39,789 nt of DNA from NCBI GenBank assembly GCA_024685285.1, contig JAIKVZ010000015.1, positions 1 to 39,789 on the forward strand, read 5' to 3'. The notes under the pieces are model-generated. The model was given only the letters and a program-made list of their open reading frames with translations, was not told the DNA's origin and searched no databases. Shown here piece after piece: positions 15,072-23,495 of the stretch (positions are counted from its first letter, which is position 1; each line of letters opens with the position of its first letter). This DNA comes from Bacteroidales bacterium. Its GTDB lineage: Bacteria > Bacteroidota > Bacteroidia > Bacteroidales > P3. Position numbers and translations under genes: made by a program.

Positions 15072-15462
15072 CTGGCTGGCTTACCGAGACCACCTCGGTA
15101 ACAATGTATTGGCTGGCTCCACGCCATGGCAACGTGCCCATGTAACGGTTCCATTTCAGCTCCACATACTTGCCAGAGCAACGCATCAGGGTGTCGGCAA
15201 CGGCCTTGTCAGTGACCGAGAATTTTAGCTCGTTGGACCTTAGACCGCCTTGGGATGCACTGTTGGAGCGGAATCCGCTCTGTATCATCTTGCCTTCGTA
15301 AGTCTTGAAGATTATGCCTTCGCGCTGGAAATAGTTGATTTCGCCTGCGTTAATACCGCTGCTGTAGATGAAAAAGAAGCGGAAATAAACAAAGACGGCC
15401 AGCACCACGACTACAACGATAGCGCTGATTGTGACGATTTTGCCTATACGGGATTTTGCCAT
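15052..15462 (-). CDS. Small single-pass membrane protein of unknown function
   Basis: The 136-residue protein has one N-terminal membrane segment (about 7-28, IVTISAIVVVVVLAVFVYF) and a soluble, probably periplasmic domain containing GEINYFQREGIIFKTYEGKM and a C-terminal strand-rich part. Similar short Bacteroidetes proteins have, to my recollection, been labelled 6-phosphogluconate dehydrogenase; nothing here supports that activity (no Rossmann fold, far too short). It converges on prmC with a 20-base overlap. It has its own -7 box at 15485-15492 on the minus strand. Function is not assigned. Confidence 0.75.
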   Translation of the reverse strand: MAKSRIGKIVTISAIVVVVVLAVFVYFRFFFIYSSGINAGEINYFQREGIIFKTYEGKMIQSGFRSNSASQGGLRSNELKFSVTDKAVADTLMRCSGKYVELKWNRYMGTLPWRGASQYIVTEVVSVSQPVNSWQL

Positions 15463-15484
15463 TGCGGTTGCAGTTTTGAAAATG

Positions 15485-15492
15485 CAAAAATA
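15485..15492 (-). promoter_or_regulatory. Promoter (-7 box) of the small membrane-protein gene
   Basis: Minus-strand TATTTTTG followed by CA, 22 bases before the start codon. The -33 is not clear. Confidence 0.55.
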
Positions 15493-15521
15493 CTCAAAAA
15501 AATCGTATGACGAAAGAAAAA

Positions 15522-15553
15522 TTGTTACAATCTTAAAAAAAAGTGTATATTTG
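15522..15553 (+). promoter_or_regulatory. Promoter of rpsP
   Basis: TTG (15522-15524), 21 bases, then TATATTTG (15546-15553) followed by CA. An AT-rich leader of about 50 bases precedes the rpsP ATG. Confidence 0.7.
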
Positions 15554-15606
15554 CATTTGCTTTTTTAAACAAAAATTAAATATAATAATTTAAAAACCAA
15601 CACATT

Positions 15607-16152
15607 ATGCCTACAAGAATTAGACTTCAGCGCCATGGTAAAAAGAACCAACCGTTCTACCATATCGTTGTTGCGGATGGTCGTGCACCTCGTGATGGAA
15701 AATTTATCGAGAAGTTAGGCACCTACAATCCGTTGACCAATCCTGCCACCATCGACCTCAATTTCGACCGTGCCGTCGAGTGGGTCAAGAATGGTGCCCA
15801 GCCCTCCGATACCGTGCGCCACATCCTCTCCTACAAGGGCGTCCTGCTCCGCCGCCATCTCCAGATTGGCGTTGAGAAAGGTGCCATCAGCCAGGAGGTT
15901 GCCGATGTGCGTTTCAATGAGTGGCTGCAGGCCAAAGAGGCCAAGATAGCCAACGCCAAGAGCGAGATTGAGAACAATGCACGCAACGACCGCAAGGCCC
16001 GCCTTGATGCCGAGAAGAAGGTCAATGAGGCTAAAGCCGCTGCCGTAGCCGCCAAGCGTCAGGCCGCCATCGAGGCCGAAGCCGCCGCCAAGGCCGAGGC
16101 TGCTGCCGAAGAGGCTCCTGCCGAGGAAGGTGAAGCTCCTGCCGCCGAGTAA
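15607..16152 (+). CDS. rpsP: 30S ribosomal protein S16 with long Ala/Glu-rich tail
   Basis: Small-subunit assembly protein. The first 85 or so residues are the S16 core (MPTRIRLQRHGKKNQPFYHI, then VADGRAPRDGKFIEKLGTYN). The product is 181 residues, about twice the E. coli length. Residues 105-181 are an Ala/Glu/Lys-rich, probably helical or coiled tail, which is usual for Bacteroidetes S16. rimM follows after about 90 bases and a hairpin, the common rpsP-rimM pairing without trmD or rplS here. Confidence 0.95.
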   Translation: MPTRIRLQRHGKKNQPFYHIVVADGRAPRDGKFIEKLGTYNPLTNPATIDLNFDRAVEWVKNGAQPSDTVRHILSYKGVLLRRHLQIGVEKGAISQEVADVRFNEWLQAKEAKIANAKSEIENNARNDRKARLDAEKKVNEAKAAAVAAKRQAAIEAEAAAKAEAAAEEAPAEEGEAPAAE

Positions 16153-16180
16153 ATCTCATGGCGTAAGGCCAAAAGAATTG

Positions 16181-16218
16181 GGAATGGTGTCTGGCCGCTG
16201 TGGCTATGGCACCATTTC
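16181..16218 (+). terminator. Hairpin between rpsP and rimM
   Basis: GGAATGGTG (16181-16189) pairs with CACCATTTC (16210-16218; one G-T pair), and GGCC/GGCT can extend the stem inside. Only a short T-run follows, so it is more likely an attenuator or RNA-stability element than a full terminator. Confidence 0.5.
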
Positions 16219-16243
16219 TTTATAACCAAATATACTCAATGTC

Positions 16244-16780
16244 ATGACCAAAGACGAATGTTACAGATTGGGCCGCATTACGAAGCCCTGGGGTTACAAA
16301 GGCCAGATGGTGGTATACCTTGACGTTGATACGCCGGAGGATTATTTGAACCTTGATTCGGCCTTTGTTGAAACAAAGGCTGGTTTGGTACCCTACTTTT
16401 TTAGCCTGGACAACTTCAACGGCAACAAGGCTATAGCCACATTCGAGGACATTACTCCGGAACAATCTGCTGCTTTGGCCGGACACGATATGTACCTGCC
16501 GCTTTCGCAACTACCCAAACTCACCGGCAATAAGTTCTACTTTCATGAGGTTATCGGGTTCAATGTTGTGGACTCAGCCTATGGAGACATAGGCACTATT
16601 AAAGATGTGCTGGAGTATGTGCAACCGATATTCCAAATCATGAGAAATGATGTTGAAGTGCTTGTTCCGGTGATAGATGAAGTGATAAAAGAGGTGGATC
16701 GCGAACACCGCATAATCTACATAGATGCCCCTAATGGGTTGATAGACCTGTATTTGGGCGATAATAACAATGCCTGTTGA
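16244..16780 (+). CDS. rimM: Ribosome maturation factor RimM
   Basis: Helps 30S subunit maturation, binding S19 near the 16S rRNA head. The 178-residue product has the RimM N-terminal barrel (RLGRITKPWGYKGQMVVYLD) and a PRC-barrel domain (about 95-170, KFYFHEVIGFNVVDSAYG; ILVP-type segment VEVLVPVIDEVIKEVD). It follows rpsP with no visible promoter, so transcription reads through the hairpin at 16181-16218. Confidence 0.92.
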   Translation: MTKDECYRLGRITKPWGYKGQMVVYLDVDTPEDYLNLDSAFVETKAGLVPYFFSLDNFNGNKAIATFEDITPEQSAALAGHDMYLPLSQLPKLTGNKFYFHEVIGFNVVDSAYGDIGTIKDVLEYVQPIFQIMRNDVEVLVPVIDEVIKEVDREHRIIYIDAPNGLIDLYLGDNNNAC

Positions 16781-16811
16781 AATGTTTTTTATCAATGTCT
16801 CGTTTTTTTTG

Positions 16812-16819
16812 TAATTTTG
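16812..16819 (+). promoter_or_regulatory. Promoter (-7 box) of the TraR/DksA-like gene
   Basis: TAATTTTG followed by CACC. ATG 16838 lies 18 bases downstream. The upstream in-frame TTG (16817) is part of the box and so is not a start. No clear -33. Confidence 0.65.
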
Positions 16820-16837
16820 CACCAAAAATATATTGCC

Positions 16838-17239
16838 ATGGAGACCAAGAAAGATACCACGATAGAGAAAAACTGCTACTCTGATGAAGAGTTGCAGATG
16901 TTCAAGGAGTTGATATTGAAGAAAATTGCTGAGGCTGAGCACAATCTCGAACTGCTCAACGAGGCTGTGGCGGGCAATGTGAACGATGTGAACGACACCG
17001 CTCCAACGTTCAAAACCCTTGAAGAAGGCAGTAATGTGCTTTCGAAAGAGGAGAATTCACGCCTCGCAGCGCGCCAACAAAAATTTATACGTGACCTTAA
17101 GGATGCTCTCATACGCATCGAGAATCGCACTTACGGCATTTGCAAAGTCACAGGCAAGCTCATCCCCAAAGAGCGTCTGATGGTGGTACCACACGCCACC
17201 ATGACTGTCGAGGCCAAGTTGGCTCAAAAGAAAAGATAG
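16838..17239 (+). CDS. TraR/DksA-type C4 zinc-finger-like regulator lacking most cysteines
   Basis: Predicted small RNA-polymerase-associated regulator of the DksA/TraR type, 133 residues from ATG 16838. Two helical stretches (about 15-95, probably the coiled coil) precede the C-terminal YGICKVTGKLIPKERLMVVP, where DksA normally has a four-cysteine zinc site. Here only one of those cysteines is present, so zinc binding is doubtful; Bacteroidetes homologues often show this form. It is monocistronic, with its own promoter and the terminator at 17280-17311. Confidence 0.85.
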   Translation: METKKDTTIEKNCYSDEELQMFKELILKKIAEAEHNLELLNEAVAGNVNDVNDTAPTFKTLEEGSNVLSKEENSRLAARQQKFIRDLKDALIRIENRTYGICKVTGKLIPKERLMVVPHATMTVEAKLAQKKR

Positions 17240-17279
17240 CAAGCACAATAAGTAAGTACATCATTTTGTTTTTTCCGCG

Positions 17280-17311
17280 AGGGTCGTCCGTTATGGCGAC
17301 CCTTATTTTGT
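17280..17311 (+). terminator. Intrinsic terminator after the TraR/DksA-like gene
   Basis: AGGGTCG (17280-17286) pairs with CGACCCT (17297-17303) around a ten-base loop, followed by TATTTTG. Confidence 0.82.
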
Positions 17312-17327
17312 TGCAGTTGCACTTTTT

Positions 17328-17359
17328 TTTGTACATCTGCGTTTTTTTGATTATCTTTG
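17328..17359 (+). promoter_or_regulatory. Promoter of GH3-GH29 operon
   Basis: TTTG ending at 17331, 20 bases, then TATCTTTG (17352-17359) followed by CAG. The GH3 ATG begins only five bases after the box, so the mRNA may be leaderless or nearly so. Confidence 0.78.
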
Positions 17360-17364
17360 CAGTC

Positions 17365-19458
17365 ATGGAAAGAATTGCGAAAACGATTAAGGTACTGATA
17401 GTCATTGTCTCGCTTTGTGTGGTTGGCGTTGCTAATGGTCAATCACAGTCCTTCTCTCATAGAGATACTGTAATTGAGGCCAAGGTGGAGCGGTTGCTCA
17501 GGCAGCTCACCCTTGACGAGAAGTTGAGTCTTATGCAGCACCGTAATCCCGCCATTGAGCGGGTAGGGTTGCCAGAATATAGCTGGTGGAACGAGGCTTT
17601 GCACGGCGTAGGCAGAGCCGGTATTGCAACAGTGTACCCTATGCCCATAGCATTGGCAGCTACATTCAACCCCGACATGGTGCGTGATGTCTTCAGCAGT
17701 GTGGCAGCCGAGGCTCGCCGCAAGCACCTTGAGGCACAGGATACCGGTTATCGTGGCGACTACAGCGGACTTACATTCTTTACACCAAACATCAATATCT
17801 TCCGCGATCCGCGCTGGGGTCGTGGCATGGAGACCTATGGTGAAGACCCATACCTCACTGCCGTGATGGGTTTGGCTTGTGTCAACGGCTTGCAACATTC
17901 AACACGGTTTGCAAACAACCTGCCGCTTACTGCCGCAGCCTGCCTCAAGCACTTCGCCGTACATAGCGGGCCGGAAGGTACGCGCCACGAGTTCGACAGC
18001 AGGGTGGGGGAGTCTGATTTTTATTCTACCTATCTGCCTGCTTTTGAATATATAATAAAGAATAGCGACGTTCAGCAGGTTATGTGCGGCTACAACCGTC
18101 TCAACGGCGAACCTTGCTGCACCAACCGCCGTCTTTTTGATTTGTTACGCCAACAGTGGCACTACGACGGCTTGATAGTTACCGACTGCTGGGCTCTGAA
18201 CGATACCTATGAGCGCGACACCGTTATTCCGCGACACCGCACACATCCTAGCGCTGCGTTGGCCTATGGTGACGCATTCGGCTCAGAGGTTGACCTGGAA
18301 TGCGGCAGCGGTTTGCCGGCGTTGCGACAGGCTGTGCGCTATGGCTATGTGCCGGAGAGCAAGATTGACGAGCATGTGCGTCGCATATTGCGTGTTAGGA
18401 TGGCTTTGGAGGCCCCTACGGGTTTTGATGATAAGGTAATTGTTACGAGTCCTGTAGATGTGGCAGCGCAGAGTATGGTTCTCCTCAAAAATACAGGCAT
18501 TTTACCTCTTAAGTTGGGTCAGCTACTTCGCCTCGAGGGCCCAAACCTCAACGATAGCCTTATGCCCCTTGGCAACTACAACGGAAATCCGCGACACACT
18601 GTTACTATAGGCGAAGCTCTTGCAGATTTTGCAGGCCAAGGAGGCACCACGGCAATATATGTTGGTGGCCTCAGTCCGCAACTTGAGGGCGAGGAACTGC
18701 CTGTTGAACAGGATGGATTCTACCGTGGCGACCGCACGCGCATTGAACTCCCGGCCAACCAAGTGGCTGACATCAAGGCGCTGAAAGCCGATGGCTACAA
18801 TGTGGTGCTGGTGCTCTGTACTGGCTCGGCCATAGCCCTCGAGGAGGTAGTGGACCTTTGCGATGCGGTGATAGTGTCATGGTATGGAGGCGAAGCCATG
18901 GGCACAGCTGTCAAACAGCTGCTGTATGGCGAACGCGACGACTTTGGCCGTTTGCCCGTAACGTTCTATCGCGGCACCGACCAACTGCCCGACTTTGACG
19001 ACTATGCCATGCAGCGACGCACCTACCGCTATGCCGACCGCGAGCAGGTCCTATTCCAGTTCGGCTTTGGCTACAGTTACAGCTTCTATCAGTTATGGGG
19101 ACCGCCAAAGTTCGATGCCGACAGTTTAGTGCTTAGTGGTCTGGTGAGCCAATGCGCCACCGACGCGCCCCTGTCGCCCCAGCACCGCACCGTGGTGCAG
19201 GCCTACGTGGTAGGCACAGGCCCCGACGCACCCGTCAAGCAGTTGGTTGGCACCGCCTCGGTTATGACAACCTGCTTTGAAGAGAAGATACCGTTCCGCA
19301 TAGAGATCGACCCCTTCTGGCTGCGCCAATACAATCCCGCCACAGGCCGGATGGAAGAGCCTGCCGACGGTACACCCCTCACTCTCCAGGTTGGCTTCAG
19401 CAGCGACGACCGCGACCTACAGGATATCCACTTCATTTACCACACAAGAAAACATTAA
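17365..19458 (+). CDS. Secreted GH3 family beta-glycosidase (beta-xylosidase/beta-glucosidase-like)
   Basis: Hydrolyses terminal beta-linked sugars from oligosaccharides in the periplasm or outside the cell. The 697-residue product starts at ATG 17365, where a signal peptide begins (MERIAKTIKVLIVIVSLCVV). The GH3 N-terminal domain contains NINIFRDPRWGRGMETYGED and KHFAVHSGPEGTRHEFDS. The probable nucleophile is Asp274 in LIVTDCWALND. The GH3 C-terminal domain and a fibronectin-III-like end follow. Similarity by eye is greatest to beta-xylosidase-type GH3 enzymes of Bacteroidetes, but substrate specificity cannot be fixed. The GH29 gene follows after 18 bases. Confidence 0.9.
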   Translation: MERIAKTIKVLIVIVSLCVVGVANGQSQSFSHRDTVIEAKVERLLRQLTLDEKLSLMQHRNPAIERVGLPEYSWWNEALHGVGRAGIATVYPMPIALAATFNPDMVRDVFSSVAAEARRKHLEAQDTGYRGDYSGLTFFTPNINIFRDPRWGRGMETYGEDPYLTAVMGLACVNGLQHSTRFANNLPLTAAACLKHFAVHSGPEGTRHEFDSRVGESDFYSTYLPAFEYIIKNSDVQQVMCGYNRLNGEPCCTNRRLFDLLRQQWHYDGLIVTDCWALNDTYERDTVIPRHRTHPSAALAYGDAFGSEVDLECGSGLPALRQAVRYGYVPESKIDEHVRRILRVRMALEAPTGFDDKVIVTSPVDVAAQSMVLLKNTGILPLKLGQLLRLEGPNLNDSLMPLGNYNGNPRHTVTIGEALADFAGQGGTTAIYVGGLSPQLEGEELPVEQDGFYRGDRTRIELPANQVADIKALKADGYNVVLVLCTGSAIALEEVVDLCDAVIVSWYGGEAMGTAVKQLLYGERDDFGRLPVTFYRGTDQLPDFDDYAMQRRTYRYADREQVLFQFGFGYSYSFYQLWGPPKFDADSLVLSGLVSQCATDAPLSPQHRTVVQAYVVGTGPDAPVKQLVGTASVMTTCFEEKIPFRIEIDPFWLRQYNPATGRMEEPADGTPLTLQVGFSSDDRDLQDIHFIYHTRKH

Positions 19459-19476
19459 ACATAGAAAAATGATCTT

Positions 19477-20790
19477 ATGAAAAAGATATTGTTTGTATTA
19501 GCACTTATTGCCCCATTAGCCTTATGCCAGGCTCAGACTGACAGTATACCAGAGACCGACGCGGCTATTGTGCAGCGCATTGGCGAATGGCAGGACCTTA
19601 AGTTCGGCTTTATGATGCATTGGGGCATATACGCGCAGTGGGGTGTGGTCGAGAGTTGGAGCATCTGCAACGAGTCGTGGATTGTGCGCGAGCGCATAGG
19701 CTCTGACGGCAGGCCGGTTAAGGGCACACGCGATGGCGACTACTACGAGTACAAGCAGGCCTACCAGAACCTTAACCGCACCTTCAACCCCCGCCATTTC
19801 AACCCCGATGGTTGGGCCAAAGCCGCCAAGGAGGCCGGCATGAAATATGTTGTCTTCACCACCAAGCACCACGACGGCTTCTGTATGTTTGATTCAAAAT
19901 ACACCTCCTACAGTTGCACTGGTCCCGACTGCCCGGCGCAGACCGATTTCACACGCGGCGTGGCCGACGCTTTCCGCTCGCAGGGTTTCTGGCTCGGCCT
20001 TTATTTCTCTAAACCCGACTGGCATTGTGATGACTACTGGGCGCACGAATGGGCCACCCCAGACCGCAACGTGAACTACACCATTGCCGACCACCCCGAC
20101 CGTTGGCAGCGCTATAAGGACTTTACATACAACCAAATTGGCGAACTGGTGCGCAACTACGGCCCTGTCGACATCCTCTGGCTCGACGGCGGCTGGGTGC
20201 GACCCGACTGGAGCGTGAACGACGAGACCCGCCCGTGGTTGGGCTGCAGCGGCCAGGTGCAGGATGTCGATATGCCTCGCATATCCGCAATGGCACGTCA
20301 AACCAACCCCGCAATGCTTATCGTCGACCGCAGCGTCGGCGGCCGCTACGAGAACTATCGTACCCCGGAGAAACAAGTGCCCGACAGCCTGCTGCCCTAC
20401 CCGTGGGAGACCTGCATGACCATGGGTGACAGCTGGAGCTATGTGCCAGGCGACAACTACAAAAGCGTCGTCACACTTATACACATGCTGTGTGATGTGG
20501 TGGCCAAGGGCGGCAACTTGCTGCTCAACGTGGGTCCCGACCCCGACGGCCAACTACCCCCCGAGGCGCTGGAGCGTATGGCAGCCATAGGCAAATGGCT
20601 GGACATCAATGGCTATGCCATTTATGGCACCCGCCCGCTATATCCCTATTGCGATGGCAACAAACGCTATACCCAGAGCAAGGACGGCCGTCACCAATAC
20701 GAGATAACCCTCACCCCTAACGAACCCTACGCCACCGTGCGTGAACTCAAAGGCAAAAAACGCCTGCCGGGTGCCCCTCAAATCCACTGA
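19477..20790 (+). CDS. Alpha-L-fucosidase, GH29
   Basis: Removes alpha-linked L-fucose from glycans, a typical mucin- or milk-glycan-foraging activity. The 437-residue product has a signal peptide (MKKILFVLALIAPLALCQAQ); the Cys there lacks a good lipobox. The catalytic barrel shows MMHWGIYAQWG (46-56), TTKHHDGFCMFDS (128-140) and the nucleophile Asp237 in ILWLDGGW. The length suits a GH29 catalytic domain with little or no C-terminal accessory domain. It forms an operon with GH3, suggesting joint attack on a fucosylated glycan. The stop codon lies in CACTGAAAATC, a string also present at the stop of the RlpA-like gene. Confidence 0.93.
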   Translation: MKKILFVLALIAPLALCQAQTDSIPETDAAIVQRIGEWQDLKFGFMMHWGIYAQWGVVESWSICNESWIVRERIGSDGRPVKGTRDGDYYEYKQAYQNLNRTFNPRHFNPDGWAKAAKEAGMKYVVFTTKHHDGFCMFDSKYTSYSCTGPDCPAQTDFTRGVADAFRSQGFWLGLYFSKPDWHCDDYWAHEWATPDRNVNYTIADHPDRWQRYKDFTYNQIGELVRNYGPVDILWLDGGWVRPDWSVNDETRPWLGCSGQVQDVDMPRISAMARQTNPAMLIVDRSVGGRYENYRTPEKQVPDSLLPYPWETCMTMGDSWSYVPGDNYKSVVTLIHMLCDVVAKGGNLLLNVGPDPDGQLPPEALERMAAIGKWLDINGYAIYGTRPLYPYCDGNKRYTQSKDGRHQYEITLTPNEPYATVRELKGKKRLPGAPQIH

Positions 20791-20850
20791 AAATCGAGTC
20801 TAATACACTGAAATTTAGGATTTTGAGGGTTAAGTGTGATGTAATTTCCT

Positions 20851-20916
20851 GAAAGAAAGATTTTTAGATAGGTTAGGTTCGGGTTAAGGTCGGGTCAACA
20901 TCGGATAGCCTTCGGC
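20851..20916 (+). repeat. 11-base-unit intergenic element, copy C
   Basis: Units: GAAAGAAAGAT, TTTTAGATAGG, TTAGGTTCGGG, TTAAGGTCGGG, TCAACATCGGA, TAGCCTTCGGC. Same order and length as copies A, B and D. It lies between the fucosidase gene and the SPFH operon, about 200 bases before that operon's promoter. Confidence 0.9.
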
Positions 20917-21096
20917 CATCACCGCCTTACTGTCCATCACCCTCCGAACAAATACCGATGAAAGTCCCTCTGTGTAGCCATTATGCAGAGGTTAACTGCT
21001 TTATTTCCAGTGTGTATAGTGCGGTTTTATACCGTCCGTTGCGTTTGCATCAGCCGTGGACCATGGAAGAAAAAATCAAAAAAATATGAAAAAAAA

Positions 21097-21127
21097 TTTG
21101 CACATTTGAAAAAAGTTCGTAATTTTG
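21097..21127 (+). promoter_or_regulatory. Promoter of the SPFH-ABC operon
   Basis: TTTG (21097-21100), 19 bases, then TAATTTTG (21120-21127) followed by CACTC. The leader is about 60 bases. Confidence 0.8.
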
Positions 21128-21190
21128 CACTCAGAATGATATCAGAATAATATCAAAATAAATTAACAAAACATATTAAAAATCAAAGAC

Positions 21191-22078
21191 ATGGAATCGA
21201 AAGAAAATGTAAAAAAAATGAATGCGGCGAACAATGGTTTCGTGCATCTCCTGGTTAACTTGGGCCTGTTGCTCTGCGCCCTATATATTATGATAGTGGG
21301 CATAGAGCATGAATATGGCTGGATGGTGCTGCCCGACATGCTGTTGTGGCTCCTGTGGGGTTTGCATTTAGGCGGATTTACCGTGGTGCAGCCCAACCAC
21401 GCCCGCGTGCTCACCTTCTTCGGCAAGTATGTAGGCACTGTACGCCAGAACGGCTTCTTCTGGATCAACCCGCTCTACACCAAAAAGAAAATCAGCCTCC
21501 GCGCCGACAATATGGATGTCGAGCCTATCAAAGTCAACGACCGCAATGGCAATCCCATCATGATAGGCTTGGTGCTGGTGTGGAAGGTGGAAGACACTTA
21601 CCGTGCCTGCTTCGACGTTGAAGCCACCTCATACAACAGCTTTGTTGCCGTGCAGAGCGATTCGGCACTGCGCAAGGTGGCCAGTCTCTACGCTTACGAC
21701 AACCTTGAGGATTTGAATGAGGTGACGCTGCGCAACGGCGGTGACGAAATCAACCGCCGTCTGGAGGCCGAGATTCGCAAACATTTGGAAATTGCCGGCA
21801 TAGAGGTCATTGAGGCCCGCATCAACTACCTGGCCTACGCCCAAGAGATTGCCAGCGTGATGCTTAAGCGTCAGCAGGCCGAAGCCATCATTGCCGCTCG
21901 CGAAAAGATTGTCGAGGGTGCTGTGTCGATGGTCGATATGGCGCTTAAGAAACTTGCCGCCGACAATGTGGTCGATATGGACGAGGAGCGCAAAGCCGCC
22001 ATGGTGAGCAACCTGATGGTGGTGCTCTGCGGCGACGAAGGCCCCAGCCCTGTCATCAACACCGGTAGTTTGTACTAA
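21191..22078 (+). CDS. SPFH/Band 7 domain membrane protein
   Basis: Probable membrane scaffold of the stomatin/prohibitin/flotillin class. Of 295 residues, two hydrophobic segments (about 18-38 and 44-63) anchor the N-terminus. The SPFH domain follows (about 64-230: VVQPNHARVLTFFGKYVGTV, GLVLVWKVED), then a helical coiled-coil-like tail rich in Ala/Glu (about 225-275). It heads a tight operon; seven bases separate it from the Arc-like gene. A role with the downstream ABC transporter is inferred from context only. Confidence 0.88.
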   Translation: MESKENVKKMNAANNGFVHLLVNLGLLLCALYIMIVGIEHEYGWMVLPDMLLWLLWGLHLGGFTVVQPNHARVLTFFGKYVGTVRQNGFFWINPLYTKKKISLRADNMDVEPIKVNDRNGNPIMIGLVLVWKVEDTYRACFDVEATSYNSFVAVQSDSALRKVASLYAYDNLEDLNEVTLRNGGDEINRRLEAEIRKHLEIAGIEVIEARINYLAYAQEIASVMLKRQQAEAIIAAREKIVEGAVSMVDMALKKLAADNVVDMDEERKAAMVSNLMVVLCGDEGPSPVINTGSLY

Positions 22079-22085
22079 AAAAACC

Positions 22086-22244
22086 ATGAAGAGAAATTTC
22101 GCATTGAGGGTCGACGAGGAGGTGTTGGTAGCCATAGAGAAGTGGGCGGCCGACGAGTTCCGCAGTACCAACGGTCAGATAGAATGGATGCTGGCCGAGA
22201 CCCTCAAGCGTGCCAAACGTATGCCTAAAAAGTCATCAAAATGA
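22086..22244 (+). CDS. 52-residue Arc-like (ribbon-helix-helix) DNA-binding protein
   Basis: Translated directly, the product begins MKRNFALRVDEEVLVAIEKW and continues into AADEFRSTNGQIEWMLAETL with a basic tail. The pattern of one strand (NFALRVD) and two helices matches the Arc/MetJ ribbon-helix-helix fold of short regulators. Such proteins next to SPFH genes seem conserved in Bacteroidetes. The stop overlaps the next start (ATGA at 22241-22244), so translation is coupled. It may repress its own operon, but no operator is evident. Confidence 0.82.
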   Translation: MKRNFALRVDEEVLVAIEKWAADEFRSTNGQIEWMLAETLKRAKRMPKKSSK

Positions 22245-22696
22245 AAGAGCGCAATAAAACTATTTTAGTGGCTCTGTCCATCGTGTCGGGCATAATAATG
22301 TTGGCCCAGACCACACTATTGCTAACCCATTGGCCAGCCGACGGCAATATGCTCATGATAGCACTGCTCACCGTGGGCGAGGTGGCTACGGCTGTGCTAC
22401 TGGCCTACTGTATAGTGCATCCGGAGCTGAACCACAACTACACATTGAAACGTAAAGATGGCGGCCTGCGCATGGAGCGGATTGAATACGCTCCCGACCC
22501 CGAAGGTCTGCGGCTGATGAGCGCTGGGATTGTTGTCCTTTTGGTGGCATTGCTTTCCGCAGCCATCGCTGCATCGATGGTGTGGCCCGATGTGGTGACA
22601 ACCGAGAAGCTCCCGGTTGCCATTGTTGTGATATGTGTGGCACTATGTGTGGTCTGTTGTGTCACAGAGATAAAATTGCGCAAACAAAACAAATAA
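22241..22696 (+). CDS. Four-helix membrane protein of unknown function
   Basis: The 151-residue product has four predicted membrane segments (about 8-28, 38-58, 92-113, 121-142) in two pairs, separated by a charged cytoplasmic or periplasmic loop (HNYTLKRKDGGLRMERIEYA). No family recognised. Start and stop fit a tight operon: a four-base overlap before it and a 13-base gap before the ABC ATPase gene. Its place suggests a partner of the SPFH protein or of the exporter. Confidence 0.75.
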   Translation: MKERNKTILVALSIVSGIIMLAQTTLLLTHWPADGNMLMIALLTVGEVATAVLLAYCIVHPELNHNYTLKRKDGGLRMERIEYAPDPEGLRLMSAGIVVLLVALLSAAIAASMVWPDVVTTEKLPVAIVVICVALCVVCCVTEIKLRKQNK

Positions 22697-22709
22697 CAAC
22701 CAACTACCA

Positions 22710-23495
22710 ATGACAGAAAAACAAGAAATACTACATATTGAGGGCCTGAGCAAGACCTTCAATCTCTCGCGCAAGCAGCAACGAATAGAGCGTAGCAATA
22801 GCCGCCGCAAAGTGGCTGTCGACAAGCTTACTCTTAGTGCTTATCGTGGCGAGATATTCGGTCTGCTGGGTCCCAACGGTGCCGGCAAAACAACAACACT
22901 ACGTATGCTTTCGACGTTGATACGTCCAGACCAAGGTGATGCCTTGCTTGACGGATGCAGCGTGATAAGCGAGCCGGAGCGTGTGCGCGAGAAAATAGGC
23001 TTCCTTACCTCTGAACTGAAACTCGAAGACTTCTTCACACCGAACTACCTTTTCGATTTCTTCAGCCAGTTGCACCATGTCGAGCCAGAGGTGGCCGTTG
23101 AGCGCAAGCAGCGTATGTTTGCCCGCTTCGGTATAGACAAGTTTGCCGAGGTCAAGGTGGCTAACCTTTCAACCGGCATGAAGCAGAAACTCTCCATAGT
23201 CATCTCGTTAGTCCATGATCCTGAGGTTATCATTTTTGACGAGCCGACCAATGGACTTGACGTGCTCACTGCACGCACAGTCACTGATTATTTGCAGGAG
23301 CTGCGTGCCGAAGGCAAGACTATAATCCTCTCTACCCATATCTTCTCTTTAGTTGAGAGGCTCTGCGACCGTGTTGGCATAATCATCGATGGTCGTTTGG
23401 TGGCTTGCGGCACTTTGGACGAAGTTTGTGGCGGCATGACCATCGAGGACCGCTTTTTTGAACTTTACAAGCAAGAGAAAGGAGGCGAAGAATGA
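22710..23495 (+). CDS. ABC transporter ATP-binding protein (NatA-like)
   Basis: Cytoplasmic ATPase of an ABC-2 exporter. Of 261 residues, Walker A is LLGPNGAGKTT (52-62), the signature is the variant LSTGMKQKL (about 152-160) and Walker B is VIIFDEPTNGLD, followed by the H-loop in ILSTHIFS. The closest type is NatA, the Na+-extrusion ABC class, but the substrate is not provable. It overlaps the permease gene by four bases (ATGA), so the two subunits are co-translated. Confidence 0.9.
   Translation: MTEKQEILHIEGLSKTFNLSRKQQRIERSNSRRKVAVDKLTLSAYRGEIFGLLGPNGAGKTTTLRMLSTLIRPDQGDALLDGCSVISEPERVREKIGFLTSELKLEDFFTPNYLFDFFSQLHHVEPEVAVERKQRMFARFGIDKFAEVKVANLSTGMKQKLSIVISLVHDPEVIIFDEPTNGLDVLTARTVTDYLQELRAEGKTIILSTHIFSLVERLCDRVGIIIDGRLVACGTLDEVCGGMTIEDRFFELYKQEKGGEE

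Larger units (their letters stand above)
20791..21190. other. 400-base intergenic region with element copy C
   Basis: Contains the 11-base-unit element (20851-20916) and the SPFH operon promoter (21097-21127). A 43-codon open frame (20958-21089) lacks a convincing ribosome site or recognisable product. No RNA gene is recognised. Confidence 0.7.

Noticed and set aside
20958..21089. 43-codon open frame between the fucosidase gene and the SPFH operon
   Set aside because: No ribosome site, no promoter box before it, unusual composition and no recognisable product.
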